From contig CAYNQF010000054.1 of NCBI GenBank assembly GCA_964399265.1, positions 1 through 17,436 on the forward strand: a DNA stretch of 17,436 nucleotides. Direction: 5' to 3'. The first letter of the stretch is position 1, and each line of letters opens with the position of its first letter. The translations under genes were made by a program, and so were the position numbers. This DNA is from WJLY01 sp964399265. GTDB taxonomy: Bacteria > Joyebacterota > Joyebacteria > Joyebacterales > Joyebacteraceae. Of this stretch, positions 13,613 through 17,436 are shown piece by piece. Under the pieces are notes generated by a model, which had not been told where the DNA came from, searched no databases, and saw only the letters and a list, made by a program, of their open reading frames with translations.

Positions 13613-14278
13613 ATGAGAAGGGGGAAGTTCGTGCTCAAGAGCGTTTTGGCGCTGGCCCTGGTGGCCGCGGTGGCGATGCCTGCGGCGGCCCAGATGCGTG
13701 GTTCCGGATGGGCCGGCCGGGGCATGGGACGCGGTGGTTGCATGGGCCCGCAGTTCACGGCGGACCAGCAGGAGCAGATTCAGAAGATCCACGAGAAGTA
13801 CGACGCGCAGCGCGTCGAACTCGCGAACAGGCTCGGTGTCCTGAGGGGCGAGATGCAGGACCTCGTCGCGGCCGAGGGTGAGCCGGACTTCAAGGCCATC
13901 GAGAAGAAGATGGAAGACATGTCTGACGTGCGCCTTCAGCTCAGCAAGCTCAGGCTCCGCATACACCAGGACATCAGGCCGCTTCTGACCGACGACCAGA
14001 AGAAGCTGTTCGACAGCGGCCTTGGGTTCGGGATGATGCGCGGCATGCGCGGCGGTTTCGGCGGTCCCGGTCAGATGCGCCACGACGCGATGGGCGGGCG
14101 CGGCACGCGCGGTAGAGGAATGACGGGACGGGGCCGCGGCTGTGGCATGGCGGTTCCCATGATCGGACAGACGCCGGGAGGTCCGGGCGCCCGTGCGAAC
14201 AACCAGGGTTGGGTTCCGGGGCCTTACTGCCCGTACCAGAACGCTGCACCCGACGATGACATGGAAGAGGACGACTAG
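13613..14278 (+). CDS. Periplasmic Spy/CpxP/ZraP-like protein with Gly/Arg/Met-rich extension
   Basis: 221 aa; ATG preceded by GGAGGAAGGAGAG. A signal peptide ends near AMPAAA-QM (residue 26/27). The central part (about 45-135) is helical and charged and holds two LTxxQ-like motifs, FTADQQ and LTDDQK, the hallmark of Spy/CpxP/ZraP periplasmic chaperone and metal-responsive proteins. The next stretch is unusually rich in Gly, Arg and Met (GMMRGMRGGFGGPGQMRHD onward) with single His and Cys residues, and the protein ends in an acidic tail (DDDMEEDD). This makes it longer than E. coli Spy or ZraP. The Met/His/Cys residues could bind copper, silver or zinc. Expression should depend on the sigma54 promoter and the upstream two-component pair. 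A gene symbol is not justified without alignment. Confidence 0.82.
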   Translation: MRRGKFVLKSVLALALVAAVAMPAAAQMRGSGWAGRGMGRGGCMGPQFTADQQEQIQKIHEKYDAQRVELANRLGVLRGEMQDLVAAEGEPDFKAIEKKMEDMSDVRLQLSKLRLRIHQDIRPLLTDDQKKLFDSGLGFGMMRGMRGGFGGPGQMRHDAMGGRGTRGRGMTGRGRGCGMAVPMIGQTPGGPGARANNQGWVPGPYCPYQNAAPDDDMEEDD

Positions 14279-14340
14279 GTGAATCCTCGGGGGAGCCTAC
14301 GGATGCCTGATGCTCGGTGTTCATACGCTCTCTCGGTCGG

Positions 14341-14365
14341 CCCGCGGGAGTCGGCACCTCGCGGG
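14341..14365 (+). terminator. Weak hairpin after the ZraP-like gene
   Basis: CCCGCG (14341-14346) pairs with CGCGGG (14360-14365) around a 13-nt loop. The tail is C-rich, not T-rich. It may terminate the ZraP-like transcript, but support is weak. Confidence 0.3.
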
Positions 14366-14440
14366 TCGGCCTCCCCCCTCGAACGACGGGCGGACGGCGG
14401 CGACGTCGACGCTGGAATCCTGAAGAAAGGAGAGACGACG

Positions 14441-14761
14441 ATGCAGGTCAGGCCGATCACGCGCAGGTCAGACTATCGTTCGTCCGCCCGCATGACTTAC
14501 GGAACTACCACCACCACCGGTTGCAGCCGTGGCGCTCGGGATACGGTTGTCTCGAGCGCCATCGGCGCATCCGACGCCAGAAGCAGGGGGGCTGCGGCGA
14601 CGTTAATGATGTTCGCCTCCGCTGCGCTTGCTGCGGCCCTCGCGCTTCTCGCGTCGTATGGAACTGCCGACGGACGCATCAAGGGCGACGGGACCGACTT
14701 CCACGGGGTCGAAACGGTCTCGTCTGCCCTGTGCGTCCCCGGCGGACTTCCAGAGGACTGA
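14441..14761 (+). CDS. Hypothetical single-TM protein, 106 aa
   Basis: I recognise no family. The frame opens at 14279, but ATG 14441 has AAAGGAGAG just upstream and is the likely start. The first 50 residues are Arg/Ser/Thr-rich, with five consecutive Thr (about 22-26) and one Cys. One hydrophobic helix follows (about 51-72, AAATLMMFASAALAAALALL), then a short polar tail that contains one Cys. The positive N-terminus suggests an inner-membrane protein with the tail outside. It lies 162 nt after the ZraP-like gene and could share its transcript if the weak hairpin between them does not terminate. The reading frame is less certain than for the larger genes: overlapping frames of similar length exist, but only this one has a good ribosome binding site. 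Confidence 0.45.
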   Translation: MQVRPITRRSDYRSSARMTYGTTTTTGCSRGARDTVVSSAIGASDARSRGAAATLMMFASAALAAALALLASYGTADGRIKGDGTDFHGVETVSSALCVPGGLPED

Positions 14762-14802
14762 AGGTGCTGCGGTGGCGGTCCGGCACACATGACCCCCCAC
14801 CA

Positions 14803-14831
14803 TTGGGCGGGCGCCGACGGCGCCCGCCCAA
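14803..14831. terminator. Perfect 13-bp hairpin, likely factor-independent or bidirectional stop
   Basis: TTGGGCGGGCGCC and GGCGCCCGCCCAA form a perfect stem around a 3-nt GAC loop, 42 bp after the 106-aa gene. There is no T-run after it on the + strand; the AA/TT ends are short. It separates that gene from the efflux operon. Confidence 0.55.
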
Positions 14832-14963
14832 CTGGGAGCAGCCGCGATTCCATGAGGGTTCGGATGGATCGCCTCAGGTCTGGGGCAGAGGCTCAGTTCG
14901 GATAGGTCGTCGCGAGAGACCAGACGGCTGTCCATAGGAAGCTCTTGGAGCAAGTCCTTCGGG

Positions 14964-14992
14964 TTGAATCACATGCGGAACGCGTCTAGACT
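14964..14992 (+). promoter_or_regulatory. sigma70-like promoter before the efflux operon
   Basis: TTGAAT (14964-14969) and TAGACT (14987-14992) are 17 nt apart, each matching four of six consensus bases. The predicted start is about 45 nt before the membrane fusion protein ATG. Nothing else promoter-like is obvious in this 284-bp gap. Confidence 0.4.
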
Positions 14993-15045
14993 GAGAAGAT
15001 GATCGTTTCCGACAACCGGACGGGCTCGAGAGGAAGACCCAACAG

Positions 15046-16344
15046 ATGAAGAAGACGCTGGTCATAATCGCGGTGATCGTCGTGGCCGCGCTGATCGTGT
15101 GGAAGGTGGCCGCGGGCGGCCGCGGGGACTCCGGGCGTACCTACGAGTTCGCCGACGTCACCCGGGGCGATCTCACGAACGTTATCTCCGCGACCGGCAC
15201 GCTGTCCGCGGTGGGGACCGTAGAGGTTGGAACTCAGGTGTCCGGCATCATCGACAGGGTGCTGGTCGACTTCAACAACGACGTCCACAAGGGACAGGTG
15301 CTCGCCGTGATCGATACGACCTTCCTGGCGGCGAGCGTGAGGGACGCGAGGGCCACTGTGCTGAAGGCACAGTCGCAGTACGACAAGGCGCTCCACGACC
15401 AGGAGCGGGCGGCCGACCTCTTCGACCGGAATCTCGTGAGCGAGGTCGAACTCGAAGACGCTGAGACGACAATGACGTCTGCCAGGGCAACGCTGCTCTC
15501 AGCCGAGGCAGGCCTCAAGCGTACGCAGGTCAACCTCGAGTACGCCGTCATTCGCTCCCCGATTGACGGCACCGTCATCATGCGCAGCGTCGAGGCGGGA
15601 CAGACCGTGGCCGCGAGCCTCTCGTCGCCCACGCTATTCATCATCGCCGAGGACCTTCGCGACATGGAGATCCACGCCCTGGTGGACGAGAGCGACATCG
15701 GGTACATCCGCGAGGGGATGCACGCCACGTTCACCGTGGAGGCTCACCTTGACAGGGAGTTCGACGCGGTCGTGAGGCAAGTCTGGCTTCAGCCGGAGAC
15801 GGTGCAGAACGTCGTCAACTACACGGTCGTTCTGGACGCCCAGAACGAGGACGGCATTCTCTATCCCGGCATGACGGCGACGATCGACTTCGTCGTCGAC
15901 CAGGTACACGACGTGCTCCTCGTCCCCAACACAGCACTGCGCCTCAGGGCGACGCCGTCGATGTTCGTTGAGATGCGCGACCAGATGTTGGCACAGATGA
16001 GCGATGAGGAACGAGAGGCGTTCCAGCAGCGCATGGCTGCCCGGGCGTCCTCGGGGGCCCCGCAGGGCGGAGCGCCTTCCGGTGGCGTCCCCTCGGGCGG
16101 CTTCGCGGCGGGCGGTGTCGGCCAGGCGGAGGAGGGGACGGGGAGGCTGTGGTATCTGGACGACAAGGGCAAGCTGCAGATGGTCAGAGTGGAGACCGGA
16201 GTGACCGACGGACGTGAGACCGAGATCATGGACGGCGACCAGGTCCACGAGGGGATGAAGGTGATCACGTCGGTCGAAGAGCCCGAAGACGACTCGAACG
16301 TCAGCAACAACCCCCTCTCGCAGCGGTTCGGAAGGCGGCGCTAG
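15046..16344 (+). CDS. Periplasmic membrane fusion protein, MacA/HlyD-type efflux adaptor
   Basis: 432 aa. One N-terminal membrane anchor (LVIIAVIVVAALIVWKVA) precedes a barrel-sandwich/lipoyl segment (GTVEVGTQVSGIIDRVLVDF), a coiled-coil hairpin (about 95-165), the returning lipoyl half (YAVIRSPIDGTVIMRSVEAG) and beta-barrel domains (YPGMTATIDFVVDQ, VLLVPNTALRLR). This is the resistance-nodulation/MacA adaptor fold that links an inner-membrane transporter to an outer-membrane channel. Near residues 335-362 a Gly/Pro/Ser-rich insertion (GGAPSGGVPSGGF) follows a charged helix; similar low-complexity inserts occur in MacA-like adaptors. It overlaps the ATPase gene by one base (TAGTG), so the three genes form an operon. 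No outer-membrane TolC gene is within the window. Confidence 0.92.
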   Translation: MKKTLVIIAVIVVAALIVWKVAAGGRGDSGRTYEFADVTRGDLTNVISATGTLSAVGTVEVGTQVSGIIDRVLVDFNNDVHKGQVLAVIDTTFLAASVRDARATVLKAQSQYDKALHDQERAADLFDRNLVSEVELEDAETTMTSARATLLSAEAGLKRTQVNLEYAVIRSPIDGTVIMRSVEAGQTVAASLSSPTLFIIAEDLRDMEIHALVDESDIGYIREGMHATFTVEAHLDREFDAVVRQVWLQPETVQNVVNYTVVLDAQNEDGILYPGMTATIDFVVDQVHDVLLVPNTALRLRATPSMFVEMRDQMLAQMSDEEREAFQQRMAARASSGAPQGGAPSGGVPSGGFAAGGVGQAEEGTGRLWYLDDKGKLQMVRVETGVTDGRETEIMDGDQVHEGMKVITSVEEPEDDSNVSNNPLSQRFGRRR

Positions 16345-17129
16345 TGGGCGAGCACGTCATAGAGACACGCGGGATCACCAAGGACTACCAGATGGGCGAG
16401 GTGTGCGTTCACGCGCTTCGCGGCATCGACCTCACGGTGTCCCGAGGTGAACTCGTCGCCATCATGGGCGCTTCGGGCTCAGGTAAGTCGACGCTCATGA
16501 ACGTACTGGGGTGTCTCGACCGGCCGACCGACGGCGAGTACATGCTCGACGGGGTCGACGTGAGCAAGCTGACCCGCGACGAGTACGCCCGGATCCGCAA
16601 TCACCGCATCGGATTCGTCTTCCAGACCTACAACCTGCTTGCCCGGACGACCGCTTTGGAGAACGTGGAGCTTCCTCTCTTTTACGACCACGAGGCGAGG
16701 ATCGCTGACCCTCGGGGGAGTGCGATCAAGGCGCTCGATCGCGTGGGCCTGAGCGACAGGCTGAAGCACGTTCCGAGCGAGCTGTCGGGCGGAGAGCAGC
16801 AGCGCGTCGCGCTCGCGCGGGCGCTCGTGAACAATCCGTCACTCATCCTGGCAGACGAGCCGACGGGCAACCTCGACAGCCGGACGTCGATCGACGTGAT
16901 GTCCCTGTTCCAGGAGCTGAACGACCAGGGCATTACGATCGTTCTGGTCACTCACGAGCCCGAGATCGCGGAGTACGCGAAGCGGATCATCGTGATGCGC
17001 GACGGGCGCATAGTCAACGACAGGCAGGTGTGGGACCGCAGGAACGCAGCCCGTGACCTCGCGAAGATGCCGGCCCAGGACGATCTCATAGACGCGGCCG
17101 GCAGAGCCAACGGGGAGGCGCGTTCATGA
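16344..17129 (+). CDS. ABC transporter ATPase, MacB/LolD type
   Basis: 261 aa, starting with GTG whose first base is the last base of the upstream stop codon. Walker A is GASGSGKST, the Q-loop is FVFQTYNLL, the signature is LSGGEQQRVALARAL, Walker B is LILADEPTGNLDS, and the H-loop is VTHEPEIA. These are the standard features of the MacB/LolD/FtsE-type family. In E. coli MacB this domain is fused to the permease; here ATPase and permease are separate genes, as in many LolD-type systems. It has a C-terminal extension of about 25 residues beyond the usual domain. It overlaps the permease start by 4 nt (ATGA). Confidence 0.95.
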   Translation: MGEHVIETRGITKDYQMGEVCVHALRGIDLTVSRGELVAIMGASGSGKSTLMNVLGCLDRPTDGEYMLDGVDVSKLTRDEYARIRNHRIGFVFQTYNLLARTTALENVELPLFYDHEARIADPRGSAIKALDRVGLSDRLKHVPSELSGGEQQRVALARALVNNPSLILADEPTGNLDSRTSIDVMSLFQELNDQGITIVLVTHEPEIAEYAKRIIVMRDGRIVNDRQVWDRRNAARDLAKMPAQDDLIDAAGRANGEARS

Positions 17130-17436
17130 AGAGGATCCGCAACCTCCTCAAGGTGGCCATGAAGAGCATCCTGAAGAACAGGATGCGGAGCCTCCTGACC
17201 TCGCTCGGCATCATCATCGGCGTCGGGGCCGTCATCGTCATGGTCGGCATCGGGGCTGGCGCGCAGGCCGACATCCAGTCCCAGATCGCGTCCATGGGCG
17301 TCAACATGGTCATGATCATGCCCGGAGCCGGCTGGCATGGCGGCGCCAGCCAGGGCGCCGGCAGCTTCAACCGCCTCACAATGAAGGACGCGCAGGCCAT
17401 CGCGGACGAAGCGACCCTGGTCACCGCCGTCTCGCC
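17126..17436 (+). CDS. MacB-type ABC permease (3' partial)
   Basis: The first 103 residues are visible; the gene runs off the window. It starts with ATG overlapping the ATPase stop. It has a basic N-terminus with NLLKVAMKSILKNRMRSLLT, then TM1 (LGIIIGVGAVIVMVGIGAGA) and the start of the periplasmic domain (QIASMGVNMVMIMPG). This order is diagnostic of MacB/FtsX-family permeases, where the periplasmic core domain comes after TM1. With the adaptor and ATPase it would form a tripartite macrolide, peptide or lipid efflux pump; the substrate cannot be told from sequence. Confidence 0.93.
   Translation, partial: MKRIRNLLKVAMKSILKNRMRSLLTSLGIIIGVGAVIVMVGIGAGAQADIQSQIASMGVNMVMIMPGAGWHGGASQGAGSFNRLTMKDAQAIADEATLVTAVS

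Noticed and set aside
1..17436. CRISPR arrays, tRNA or rRNA genes, insertion sequences
   Set aside because: I saw no regularly spaced repeats, no tRNA-like or rRNA segments, and no transposase motifs or terminal inverted repeats.

Overview
The window is a GC-rich bacterial chromosome segment with almost all genes on the + strand. It has two sigma54 enhancer-binding proteins and two sigma54-type (-24/-12) promoters, which argues against most Actinobacteria. It also uses many AGG (Arg) and ATA (Ile) codons for such GC-rich DNA. I infer an uncultivated Gram-negative lineage (FCB-group or deltaproteobacterial-like), but the sequence does not fix the taxon.

Region 1 (1-3809) is regulatory. A 5'-truncated TPR-GAF-AAA+-Fis sigma54 activator ends in a clear terminator. 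Beyond it lie two copies of an inverted repeat (CGTAAC-N17-GTTACR, centres 116 bp apart), a strong sigma54 promoter, two tiny ORFs (34 and 24 codons) with near-perfect Shine-Dalgarno sequences, and a long perfect hairpin. The layout suggests that the TPR activator controls this short transcript.

Region 2 (3866-9563) is the most novel part, a probable RiPP operon. It encodes (i) an 801-aa radical SAM/SPASM protein with a ranthipeptide/SCIFF-maturase-like recognition segment and an unexpected N-terminal isoprenoid-synthase-like domain; (ii) two small peptides (57 and 58 aa) that share the leader M[RK]HL[KR]AAN and in which each core cysteine is followed by Asp at +3, +4 or +5; (iii) a secreted FG-GAP beta-propeller; and (iv) an ABC-2 exporter (ATPase and permease). 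I propose Cys-to-Asp thioether crosslinking of the peptides, then export. The companion propeller recalls the general logic of quinohemoprotein amine dehydrogenase (thioether-bearing small subunit plus beta-propeller), but no heme or dehydrogenase subunit is visible.

Region 3 (9564-14278) starts with a remnant of a DUF1566 (Lcl-type) gene. It continues with an overlapping histidine kinase/NtrC-type response regulator pair, a second sigma54 promoter preceded by three TGCGCA palindromes, and a Spy/CpxP/ZraP-like periplasmic protein. Together this resembles a ZraSR-ZraP envelope or metal stress module.

Region 4 (14279-17436) holds an unrecognised 106-aa single-TM protein, a perfect 13-bp hairpin, a sigma70-like promoter, and a MacAB-type efflux operon: membrane fusion protein, ATPase, and a permease cut off by the window end.
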